From NCBI GenBank assembly GCA_016280445.1, contig JAEEGS010000004.1, forward strand, positions 1-63,414: a DNA stretch of 63,414 bases, in the 5' to 3' direction. A model generated the notes under the pieces. It ran no database searches, had not been told where the DNA came from, and saw nothing but the letters and a program-made list of their open reading frames with translations. This stretch comes from Bacteroidaceae bacterium (GTDB lineage Bacteria; Bacteroidota; Bacteroidia; Bacteroidales; Bacteroidaceae). The stretch's first letter is position 1. Every line of letters begins with the position of its first letter. A program made the translations under genes and the position numbers. Shown here piece after piece: positions 7,196-14,806 of this stretch.

Positions 7196-8758
7196 ATGGA
7201 CGAAAAAGAACATACGCACATCCCCGATGCCGAGGCAGGGCAGGGAAGCACACAAGGTGCTGCAACCCGTGTTGCGGCAGGTGCTGCCGATGATGCTGGT
7301 GCCGCAGGCAATGCGACGGTGGGGGAGGGGAATGCCTCTTCAGACACCGCTGCAGGGAATGTGAAGTCAGCCAAGTCGAAGCGCAAGCCCTCGGCCAAGC
7401 CGGTGCGCTACATCAAGCAGCCTTACACCGTGTCGGCCATGCAGGCTGACCTTTCCAAGCAGCAAATCAAGATTCTGGTCGGCATGATGCAGAGCATCCA
7501 GGATGGTGTGCAGGAGATGTTCGAGCGGCAGAACCGCACGAACGGCCAGTTGCTGCTCTTCCCTGAACTGGAGGACGACCATGTGAACATCGACTTCAAG
7601 TTCAGCGATGTGGTGGACCGTCCCGACTACTATGAGAATGTGGAGAAGGTGGCGCAGAAGTTCGTCGAGATGGTGTTCCGCTACGAGGACAAGGAGCAGG
7701 GCGAGGTGACGCTGTCGCACTTTGTGGACGAGGTCACCTATCCGTCGCGTGGCAGCAAGCGCGACAAGATTCGTTTCTCCTTCACCAAGAAGCAGGCCGA
7801 GAAGGTGTTCAACTTCACCATGTACAGCAAGTACATGCTCTCCGTGGCTTTTCAGGCCGACAGCAAGTACACGGCCCGTCTCTATATGCTCATCACTTCT
7901 GCCCGTGGCTACAGCACTGCCGAAGGCGGCACGTTCCACTGGTATGTCTCATATCAGGAACTGCGCCGCATGCTGGGCTGTGACGTGAAGGAAGGCGGGC
8001 AGTGGGTGACCCGTTCCCGCAAACTCTACAAGCACTTCAAGGCCGACATCCTGCGTGTGGCCGAGAAGGAACTGAAGGAGTTGGCCGACCGCGGCGACTG
8101 CGACTGCTGGTTTGAGTTTGTCGAACTGCCCACCGACTGGAAGGGTCAGCCCAAGACGCTTGACTTCGTGGTGCATCTCAGCGAGATGGGTCTGCTGGAG
8201 GCGCAGCACACTGCCGAAGCCGCCACGTTCCGCCAGTTGCGTCAGTTGATGCAGGACGAGTGGCACCTCACAGAGCGCGACTGTTCCGCCTTGCTCGGCA
8301 AGGTGCCCGAGTGGCGCGTGGCCCAGTTCGAGGCGAGTGTGCACGAACTTGCCGCTGTCATGAAGCAACGTGCCGACGAAATCAAGGACGTCCACCGCTA
8401 TGCCAAGAAGAGTCTGACCCAGATTGTCAAGGAGATGGTAGAACCCATCCCGCAAGGGTTCGGCGACGCTCCGGAGAGTGCTTCCGTTGCCGCCGCAGAC
8501 GAAGCATCGGGCAACGGGTCGCAAGCCCAGTCAGGAAAGGGACTTCTCACCCCCGACGAGGTGGTGAGCCGCTGGTTTCAGGTGCTCGACCAGAAGGACT
8601 ACCAGATGTATGTGCGTGGTTTGGAGCGCAGCATGACGGTTGACAGCGAGGGCATCCACCTGAAGGTGGCTCATGAGGAAGTGCGGCAGCAGATGGAGGC
8701 TTGGCGTGACCGCTTGGAGGCCGCTGCAGGTTTGCCGCTGGAGATGAAAGTGGGGTAG
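7196..8758 (+). CDS. Rep_3-family replication initiator protein
   Basis: The 520-residue product has a Rep_3 (RepB/RepA-like) initiator region from about residue 80 to 325. It starts MQADLSKQQIKILVGMMQ and contains the first winged helix with LLLFPELEDDHVNIDFKFSDV. The segment FNFTMYSKYMLSVAF, then YTARLYMLITSA, is typical, as is the second winged helix with YVSYQELRRMLGC and KLYKHFKADILRVAEKEL. Such proteins bind iterons and open the origin; 15 iterons lie directly upstream. It is longer than usual for the family, with an Ala/Gly-rich N-terminus (1-70) and an extra C-terminal part of about 190 residues. The ATG at 7196 is chosen because it lies about 20 bp after the expected transcription start and follows GAAAAGGA. 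Confidence 0.9.
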   Translation: MDEKEHTHIPDAEAGQGSTQGAATRVAAGAADDAGAAGNATVGEGNASSDTAAGNVKSAKSKRKPSAKPVRYIKQPYTVSAMQADLSKQQIKILVGMMQSIQDGVQEMFERQNRTNGQLLLFPELEDDHVNIDFKFSDVVDRPDYYENVEKVAQKFVEMVFRYEDKEQGEVTLSHFVDEVTYPSRGSKRDKIRFSFTKKQAEKVFNFTMYSKYMLSVAFQADSKYTARLYMLITSARGYSTAEGGTFHWYVSYQELRRMLGCDVKEGGQWVTRSRKLYKHFKADILRVAEKELKELADRGDCDCWFEFVELPTDWKGQPKTLDFVVHLSEMGLLEAQHTAEAATFRQLRQLMQDEWHLTERDCSALLGKVPEWRVAQFEASVHELAAVMKQRADEIKDVHRYAKKSLTQIVKEMVEPIPQGFGDAPESASVAAADEASGNGSQAQSGKGLLTPDEVVSRWFQVLDQKDYQMYVRGLERSMTVDSEGIHLKVAHEEVRQQMEAWRDRLEAAAGLPLEMKVG

Positions 8759-8760
8759 TG

Positions 8761-8825
8761 CTAGGAACTCCTAGGAGGAACTAGGAGAATATAGGAAGGC
8801 CTAGGACAACCTAGGAGAGCCTAAA
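8761..8825 (+). repeat. 10-bp phased array, core CTAGG, directly after rep
   Basis: The core CTAGG (variants ATAGG, CTAAA) recurs at 8761, 8771, 8781, 8791, 8801, 8811 and 8821, exactly every 10 bp, with variable 5-bp spacers. It starts 2 bp after the rep stop codon. Sister arrays lie at 20849-20902 and 48797-48881. Confidence 0.9.
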
Positions 8826-8883
8826 GAAATCATGGTGGAAAATGCTGAAAAAGGCGGCTTTAAGTATTTTTTTCGGCGAAATG

Positions 8884-8915
8884 TTTGGTGTTTATGCTTG
8901 AAACTTGTACATTTG
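8884..8915 (+). promoter_or_regulatory. Promoter of the 8962-14568 cluster
   Basis: TTTG (8884-8887), 20 bp, then TACATTTG (8908-8915). It lies 47 bp before the start codon at 8962 and would drive the five-gene cluster. Confidence 0.75.
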
Positions 8916-8961
8916 CAATCAGATACACATTATTTATTTATAACCTAAAACCAAAATTGAC

Positions 8962-9717
8962 ATGAAAAATCAGAAAAACAACAAGATTCAACATTTGTTC
9001 GGCATGCTGAACAACAGCCTGTACATTGCCCTCGTGACATTGTTTCTGGGTGGTATGATGACCTCTTGCGACGGCAATCCGCTCGACAAGATCACGAGCC
9101 TCTTTGGCGACGACAGCACAGAAGTGGTGGACGACGAGGATGAACCAGAAGTGGACATTCCTGAGACTCCAATTACTAAGCCTGAAACACCCGTGGCAAC
9201 CCCAGAACCGGCAGCCACACTCATTGAGAGCATCGGCATCGACAGCAAGGACTTCACACTCCCTGCAGGTCAGACCAAGCAGTTGAAGGCCAACGTGCAG
9301 CCTGCCGTGAACGACGACGAGGTGACTTGGAAGTCTTCAGACGTGCGTGTAGCCACAGTGGACGAGAAGACAGGTGTGGTGAAGGCTGTGAAGGAAGGTT
9401 CCGCTAACATCATCGCCCAGGCTACTGGTTCGCAGCAGAGTGCCAGCGTGATGGTGACCGTGACTCCAAAGCCCGTTGCCAATCCTAACTACGGCACTGT
9501 GAACCTCGGTTATGGCGTTTACACAGGCGACCTGAAGAACGGCCAGCCTCATGGCCACGGCACCATCGTGTACAGCACCAGCCACAAGGTGGTGAACTCG
9601 GCTGACTACTACGCAGTGCGTGGCGACAAGTACGAAGGTGACTTCCGCGATGGTCGCATCTCTGGCGGCATGGGTTACTTCTACCACAACGGTGATGTGA
9701 TTGCCATCAATCCATAA
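8962..9717 (+). CDS. Lipoprotein with BIG2 immunoglobulin-like domain and MORN-like repeats
   Basis: The 251-residue product has a signal sequence ending in a lipobox (GMMTSC, Cys36). An acidic, Pro/Thr-rich stalk follows (residues 40-90). Residues 93-175 form a BIG2 domain (IDSKDFTLPAGQTKQLKA, then DEVTWKSSDVRVATVDEKTG, GSANIIAQATG). The C-terminus (180-251) reads like MORN repeats: YTGDLKNGQPHGHGTIVY and YEGDFRDGRISGGMGYFYHN. BIG2 domains are adhesion or spacer modules on the cell surface. It is the first gene of a five-gene plus-strand cluster, with its own promoter upstream. The function of the combination is unknown. Confidence 0.85.
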   Translation: MKNQKNNKIQHLFGMLNNSLYIALVTLFLGGMMTSCDGNPLDKITSLFGDDSTEVVDDEDEPEVDIPETPITKPETPVATPEPAATLIESIGIDSKDFTLPAGQTKQLKANVQPAVNDDEVTWKSSDVRVATVDEKTGVVKAVKEGSANIIAQATGSQQSASVMVTVTPKPVANPNYGTVNLGYGVYTGDLKNGQPHGHGTIVYSTSHKVVNSADYYAVRGDKYEGDFRDGRISGGMGYFYHNGDVIAINP

Positions 9718-9770
9718 GCGAACCTTCGGGGCTTGAAGCGTCCCGTTAGCCAGCACAGTTTCGGAAGAAC

Positions 9771-11006
9771 ATGAACAGAAGAACAAGCATCTTGATAGCG
9801 GCATTGGCGATGGTGGTACAGATATGTGCCGCCACGCCTTTCCATGCGTCCGACTCGGTTGGAAGACGTTTCCGCACCGAACGATTGGGGCAGATGGCGC
9901 AAGCCCTCCACCTCAACCTGCCCGACTCATTGGCCGCCAATGCGCAGATGGATAGCGTATCTTCCTTCATGGGCAAGCCCGTCTATGTGTGCACTGATGT
10001 CTATGGCGAGGTCAGCCACATCGGCTATCAACTCTTTGCCCCTCAGTTGGCCGAGTATTACCAGAACGAGCCGCTTTTCCACTTTGTGGAGCGATATCTG
10101 CTCGAACTCGACCTTCGGATTGACGGCAAGAACCCCGACCTGCGCATGGACATCGACCAGGTGGTGCTCACCCGAGGCAGCATCAGCCTCCTGCGCACCC
10201 TCACCCCCCAGAGCAACTTCTCCTTCGACTTCGAGGAGATACGCCGCCACTTCTACCGTCTCACGTGGACACTCTCCAGCGGAGCCGTGGTCAGCATGGT
10301 CATCCCTGCCGACTGCCAACTCATCATGGGCGCCAACTCGCCCGAGATGGAGTTGATGGCTGAGCGCGACATCCTTCGTGCCATGCCGCTCGACGAGGAG
10401 AGGGTCATGTCGCGTTGGGTGGAGGCCAAGGGTGTGCGTGAGAACAACTTCCTCATTCTGGAGGGCGGCACCTACATGAGCAGCTACATCCGTGGCGACC
10501 TCTACTTCACGGAGCAAGACGGGCAGCGCAACCTGCTCATCTCCTCATGGCAGCCGCGCGAGAGCGTGAACAACCTCATGCTGACGGGACTCAGCAAACT
10601 CGACCTCCCCGTGTCGCTCACCATGAACCGCTACGGCGGCAAGCGCGACCAACTCAGCATCACGCTGAGCCAATACATCTCCTTCTGTCTGCAGGAAGGG
10701 TGCCGCCTCTACTTCGGCATCAAGCAGGTGAAGGACGGTGTGCTCACGGGTGCCCTGTTCGCCTACAACGAGCAGTTCGCCTACACGCACTTGCTCGATG
10801 TCACCTTCCCCCTGAGCCTCTTGGGCAACGGGACGAATGAGTCGGCTGAGGGAACCACAGAGGAAACTGCCGAGGGCGCTGAAGCGGAGACTCCAGCCGT
10901 TGGAGGCGAGAACATCCGCTGCATGGCATGGGTGTACATCCCGCTGAAACTGGTGGACGACCGACTTTTCGACCAACAGTTCAAACGCGGTGCCGAGAAG
11001 GAGTGA
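9771..11006 (+). CDS. Exported protein of unknown function (411 aa)
   Basis: The product starts with a signal peptide (MNRRTSILIAALAMVVQICA, cut near ATPFHA). I do not recognise a domain. The body is a mix of strands and helices with VYVCTDVYGEVSHIGYQLF, LLELDLRIDGKNPDLRMDID and a run ending CRLYFGIKQVKDG. A short acidic Glu/Thr stretch near residues 358-383 (TEETAEGAEAE) breaks the C-terminal part. The start is 53 bp after the stop of the lipoprotein gene, and the next gene follows 88 bp later, so all are probably co-transcribed. It may be a periplasmic or outer-membrane-associated partner of its neighbours. Confidence 0.8.
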   Translation: MNRRTSILIAALAMVVQICAATPFHASDSVGRRFRTERLGQMAQALHLNLPDSLAANAQMDSVSSFMGKPVYVCTDVYGEVSHIGYQLFAPQLAEYYQNEPLFHFVERYLLELDLRIDGKNPDLRMDIDQVVLTRGSISLLRTLTPQSNFSFDFEEIRRHFYRLTWTLSSGAVVSMVIPADCQLIMGANSPEMELMAERDILRAMPLDEERVMSRWVEAKGVRENNFLILEGGTYMSSYIRGDLYFTEQDGQRNLLISSWQPRESVNNLMLTGLSKLDLPVSLTMNRYGGKRDQLSITLSQYISFCLQEGCRLYFGIKQVKDGVLTGALFAYNEQFAYTHLLDVTFPLSLLGNGTNESAEGTTEETAEGAEAETPAVGGENIRCMAWVYIPLKLVDDRLFDQQFKRGAEKE

Positions 11007-11094
11007 AACTCCTCGCCGATGGTCGTTCTCGTTCCGTCCGTGAATTGATTACACATTATTAATATAATAACAATCATCAAATAAGAAAAACATC

Positions 11095-12135
11095 ATGAAA
11101 AAGAACACTTTGCAAACCATTCTTGCCTTTGTCCTCCTGATGGGCATCTCCCTGGGGAGCCAGGCAGTAAACGTTTATCTGAAGACTGACAAGCCACGTA
11201 CAGCCGCCATCAACAATGCTGAGCGCAACTTGGCTAACCTTCTCACCAATATCGACGCTGCCCAGCGCAGCCGTAACAACGTGTCCATGCGCGGTGTGGG
11301 CATGTCCGACTTCTCCAAGAAGTCACTCGCCCGTCTGTGGGCAGTCACTCCTTTCCACTGCGAGAGCAAAATCCAGAGTGCAGGTCTGGAGCGCCGTCTT
11401 TGGGTGCTTCGCAACGGCACCATGATGGTGCGCGACATTCCACTCACCATCACTCCGCTCGATGGCGGTTATGGCATGAACGAGTATCAGGAGGCTACCG
11501 TTGAGTTCGACCGCAACGGCACCATCACCGACTTCCGCTTCACCTTCAACGCACAAGCCGCCGGCATCAACCTTGAGGAAGGTGGTGAAGAGGTGCAGAG
11601 TTGGGAGGAGCAGTATGTCATCCTGCAGACCCTGGAGCGTTTCCGCACAGCCTACAACATGAAGGACCTCGCCACTATCGAGGCCATGTTCTCCGACGAC
11701 GCCCTCATCATCACGGGTAACGTGGTGCAGCGCCGCAAGCCAGGCGACCGTGGCGGTGCTACTTACGACGTGCAGTTCAACCGTCAGAACAAGCAGCAGT
11801 ACATCAGCAACCTGCGCCGTTGCTTCGCCCGCAACTCATGGATTAACGTGACGTTCGACTTGGACGAGGACTATCTGGCACAGCAGACTGGCAATCCTAA
11901 CGTTTCCTGCATCAGCCGTTCCACCAAGGATGGCACGAAGTATGGTGTGCGTCTGCGCCAGACCTGGAAGTCAAGCACCTACTCTGACGTGGGTCTGCTC
12001 TTCCTCCTCTTCGAGTTCCCTGCTGACGGCAGCGACCCCATCATCCACGTGCGCACTTGGCAGCCAGAATCTGCTGGTGGCAAGCGTTTGGGCTACCGCG
12101 ACGACATCTCCACACTGGGCGGCTTCGGCTTCTGA
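11095..12135 (+). CDS. Exported protein with NTF2/SnoaL-like domain
   Basis: The 346-residue product has a signal peptide (MKKNTLQTILAFVLLMGISLGSQA style, cleaved near AVNVYL). The N-terminal half is not recognised. From about residue 180 it resembles a nuclear-transport-factor-2 fold: ILQTLERFRTAYNMKDLATI, then MFSDDALIITGNVV, a long central part and WKSSTYSDVGLLFLLFEF. NTF2-like domains are small cone-shaped folds used for binding or catalysis; no catalytic residues can be assigned here. It lies third in the five-gene cluster. A GC-rich inverted repeat without a T-tract follows before the next gene and may tune expression. Confidence 0.78.
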   Translation: MKKNTLQTILAFVLLMGISLGSQAVNVYLKTDKPRTAAINNAERNLANLLTNIDAAQRSRNNVSMRGVGMSDFSKKSLARLWAVTPFHCESKIQSAGLERRLWVLRNGTMMVRDIPLTITPLDGGYGMNEYQEATVEFDRNGTITDFRFTFNAQAAGINLEEGGEEVQSWEEQYVILQTLERFRTAYNMKDLATIEAMFSDDALIITGNVVQRRKPGDRGGATYDVQFNRQNKQQYISNLRRCFARNSWINVTFDLDEDYLAQQTGNPNVSCISRSTKDGTKYGVRLRQTWKSSTYSDVGLLFLLFEFPADGSDPIIHVRTWQPESAGGKRLGYRDDISTLGGFGF

Positions 12136-12156
12136 TGCCCTTGTGAACAATAACAG

Positions 12157-12182
12157 GAGGGGGGAGACGGCTTCCCCCTCCG
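12157..12182 (+). other. GC-rich hairpin inside the five-gene cluster
   Basis: GGAGGGGG pairs with CCCCCTCC around a short loop between the genes at 11095 and 12211. There is no T-tract, so it looks like an mRNA-stability or partial attenuation element rather than a full terminator. Confidence 0.5.
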
Positions 12183-12210
12183 AACTCCAATCCTAAAAAC
12201 GAAAACGACC

Positions 12211-13812
12211 ATGAAAAGAATCCTGACAACATGGCTTCTGCTGACCGTGACTGCCGTCGTGGCATTGGCACAGTCGCAGTATATCTCCTACGAACGTTAT
12301 GAGGCGGGTGACCGTGAGGCCAGTATGGATGGCGCCGGTGGTGTGCTCATCCTCTCGCAGCACAGCGACTTGGCCATCACAGTTGTCAACGCCAATCTCC
12401 CTTCCATTCTCAACAAGGGGCAGGGCGCCAGCGGCTTCTACGAGTATGAGGTGAGAGTGGACCCGAAGGAGACCCGCAATCCGAAGTTGGAGGTGAACCG
12501 CCGTGGCGACGTGAACCGTGTGTCCATCACGGCTTCCACACGTCCCAACGCCTTCCGTGCCTATCTGGTGAAGGAAGTGGCCAAGCCCATCCACTTGGAG
12601 GATCAGACGGCTCCCAACGATGCCATCCTCGACTCCACGTTGGCCGAGGTGGTCATCTCGTCAGCCATCTCCGACCTGCAGGTGAACTGTGAAGCCCTGA
12701 AGGCGAGAGGTGCTGAGGTGAAGACCCTCACCAACACCAGCGACAGGAGCATCACCAGCAAGTCCATCATCATTCCTATCCGTATTCTCCGCGAGGCTCA
12801 GCAGAACGCCGAGCGTGCCACTGAGGCTTACAACGAGAAGAACCGTCTGCTGGAGGACCCCAAGGCCGCCAAGAAACTGAAGGACAGTTTCTATGACGAA
12901 CTGGATGCCCTCGAGTCGAAGATGAACGAGGCGCAGACAGAATACAACAGCCTGACCAACATCTCCATCAGTGCTGCCGGCACCAACGTCCTTTCCATCT
13001 ACGTGGGCGACCTCAAGCCCCGCAGCAAGAAAGTGTATGGCGTGGCTGTGCTGAAGGTGGTGGAAGAGAAGCACGTGTCGGTGTGCAGCGGCTTCCTGGC
13101 CGAAGGTGCGCGACTCTTTGCCACGCGTGAGTATGCCAATGCCAAGAAGGCCTTTGGCAGTGCGCTCAAGGCGAAGGACTGTCCTGCCGACCTGAAGCGC
13201 AGCATCAACACCAACATCAACCAGTGCGACACGTGTGCCCTCTACGAGCGTTATGCCATGGCCGCCCTTACCAAGTTGAAGGAGGTGCGCGACAATGGCG
13301 GCACGCAGGAGGAAGTGGTGCGCTATGCCTCGGCAGCCATCGAGTTCCTGGAGAAACTCACCTTGGTGAATCCTTGCGAGTTCTACAGCGACCGCATTGT
13401 GCGTCTGAACAAGATTATCGAGGACCAGCCGCTCAACATCAAGTTCACCTTTGTGGAATGGCTCAGCAATGCGACGGGCTACTACGAGGGCGACCGTCTT
13501 GACGGCATCGAGGTGTGGGCTTACAGCGGCGACGAGTTGCCGAAGCCTGCCGACTACCGCAGCGAGAAGCGTTTCGCCAATCTGATGACCCGCAACAAGT
13601 GCCAGCGTCTGGGCACCTCCGAAGAGGGAGGCATCCTCGACCTGACCTTCGACCGCAAGTCACTCCCCACGGGTCTCTTCATCCATCCTGTCAGCGAGAA
13701 CCTGCGGGTGAAGACCTCCTACATCGACATGCGCGAGGTGATGCAGAACTCTGACGGCGACTACCAGAAGCGTCAGTACCGTACGAAGATGTACAGGGAG
13801 AACAAGAAATAG
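12211..13812 (+). CDS. Exported protein with coiled-coil and TPR-like region, unknown function (533 aa)
   Basis: A signal peptide (MKRILTTWLLLTVTAVVALAQ) is clear. Residues 190-250 are a charged helical region (REAQQNAERATEAYNEKNRLLE, shown in part; then YDELDALESKMNEAQTEYN) likely to form a coiled coil. Residues 290-410 look TPR-like: FLAEGARLFATREYANAKKA followed by KAFGSALKAKDCPADLKRSI, with cysteines CDTC nearby. The C-terminus (430-533) is beta-rich. TPR-containing exported proteins often act as scaffolds. It is fourth in the cluster, 75 bp after the NTF2-like gene and 33 bp before the glycine-zipper gene. No enzymatic motif is visible. Confidence 0.8.
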   Translation: MKRILTTWLLLTVTAVVALAQSQYISYERYEAGDREASMDGAGGVLILSQHSDLAITVVNANLPSILNKGQGASGFYEYEVRVDPKETRNPKLEVNRRGDVNRVSITASTRPNAFRAYLVKEVAKPIHLEDQTAPNDAILDSTLAEVVISSAISDLQVNCEALKARGAEVKTLTNTSDRSITSKSIIIPIRILREAQQNAERATEAYNEKNRLLEDPKAAKKLKDSFYDELDALESKMNEAQTEYNSLTNISISAAGTNVLSIYVGDLKPRSKKVYGVAVLKVVEEKHVSVCSGFLAEGARLFATREYANAKKAFGSALKAKDCPADLKRSINTNINQCDTCALYERYAMAALTKLKEVRDNGGTQEEVVRYASAAIEFLEKLTLVNPCEFYSDRIVRLNKIIEDQPLNIKFTFVEWLSNATGYYEGDRLDGIEVWAYSGDELPKPADYRSEKRFANLMTRNKCQRLGTSEEGGILDLTFDRKSLPTGLFIHPVSENLRVKTSYIDMREVMQNSDGDYQKRQYRTKMYRENKK

Positions 13813-13845
13813 AACCCCTTTCAATTAACTTCAAATCCAAACAAC

Positions 13846-14568
13846 ATGAAAACATTTATTTTGAAGAGCCTTTTGGCGTTCATCGTGCTGAGTTTCAGCG
13901 CGACGACGGCATCGGCACAGTTGGGAAAACTGCTCGGCAAGAGCAAGGCAAAGACCGAGGCGGCTGCCGACACTACGGCGGTGGATAGTGCGGCTAATGC
14001 CATTGACTGGGACAACATCCCCGTCTATCATGCCCAGTTGGTCAATCTGACCGACGAGGCAGGCAATCCGCTCCTCAACGAGGACGGCACCCAGCAGACC
14101 CGCGTGATGCTCGTCGACCAGTTCGGCAACTATCGTAGCCAGGCTGCTGTCGATGCGCAGCGCAAGAAACTCAAGAAGTACATTGGCAACATCGTGGCCA
14201 AGGTGGGTGGCGCTGCCGCCGTGGGAGCCGTGTCTGGTCTGTTGGCAGGCGGAAGCAAGAAGGGAACCGGTGCAGCCATTGGTGCCGCCGCGGGTGTGGT
14301 GGCAGGATTGGCCCTCAGTGCCAACGACATCAAGCGTGCCCGCGAACTCCACAAGTCGCTCAAGGAGCAGGACAAGTTGATGGAGGCCTATGCCAAGAAC
14401 TTCACCAACGAGGGTGAGAAGGTGGACGCTGCCGCCAACGTGGAGAGCATCGACGGACTCACCATCGACAAGGACGCTGCCGTGTCGAAGACTGCCGGAG
14501 AAATCAAGGCCATTGTGGACAGCGAGGACTTCGACAAGCCTGCTGAGGGCATCTGGGACAGCATCTAA
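13846..14568 (+). CDS. Exported glycine-zipper protein
   Basis: The 240-residue product has a signal peptide (MKTFILKSLLAFIVLSFSAT, cut near ASAQLG). The middle (about residues 122-158) is a glycine-zipper double hairpin: VGGAAAVGAVSGLLAGGSKK, then GTGAAIGAAAGVVAGLALSA. Glycine zippers pack tightly in membranes and occur in outer-membrane lipoproteins and pore-forming proteins. A basic helix (RARELHKSLKEQDKLMEAYA) follows. It closes the five-gene cluster and is followed by a terminator. A role as membrane anchor or oligomeric channel of the cluster is an inference. Confidence 0.82.
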   Translation: MKTFILKSLLAFIVLSFSATTASAQLGKLLGKSKAKTEAAADTTAVDSAANAIDWDNIPVYHAQLVNLTDEAGNPLLNEDGTQQTRVMLVDQFGNYRSQAAVDAQRKKLKKYIGNIVAKVGGAAAVGAVSGLLAGGSKKGTGAAIGAAAGVVAGLALSANDIKRARELHKSLKEQDKLMEAYAKNFTNEGEKVDAAANVESIDGLTIDKDAAVSKTAGEIKAIVDSEDFDKPAEGIWDSI

Positions 14569-14628
14569 ATTCCCTTCGGGAAAGTGCCCCGAAAGCCCCT
14601 TGAAAAGTGCTCCGAAAGTGCATGAAAT

Positions 14629-14720
14629 GGCAACGGGCTTGCCACTGAATTGACACTTCCACTTCTGAATAAAAAGAACCCCCGTTTCCTATTAATTGGG
14701 AACGGGGGTTCTGTTTTTAA
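14629..14720. repeat. Intergenic hairpin repeat family C, containing a terminator
   Basis: It starts ATGGCAACGGGCTTGCCA and ends in the stem AGAACCCCCGTT (14675-14686) / AACGGGGGTTCT (14701-14712) followed by GTTTTT, enclosing CCTATTAATTGGG. Copies with the same start or same AATTAATTGG centre lie at 26886-26975 and 34706-34793. Here it acts as terminator of the five-gene cluster. Confidence 0.8.
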
Positions 14721-14737
14721 GGTTTTTTTGCTAAAAG

Positions 14738-14769
14738 TTTGGTGGATAGGAAGTTTTGTTGTATTTTTG
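14738..14769 (+). promoter_or_regulatory. Promoter of the metalloprotease-SusCD unit
   Basis: TTTG (14738-14741), 20 bp, TATTTTTG (14762-14769), 37 bp before the start codon at 14807. Confidence 0.7.
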
Positions 14770-14806
14770 CACGTTATTGTAAACAAGCAGAAAAACATTC
14801 TATGAT

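Noticed and set aside
6701-7255. Open minus-strand frame of 184 codons across the iterons
   Set aside because: The frame is made of iteron repeats (recurring Gly-Leu-Pro-Asp-like units), overlaps the rep promoter and has no gene features.
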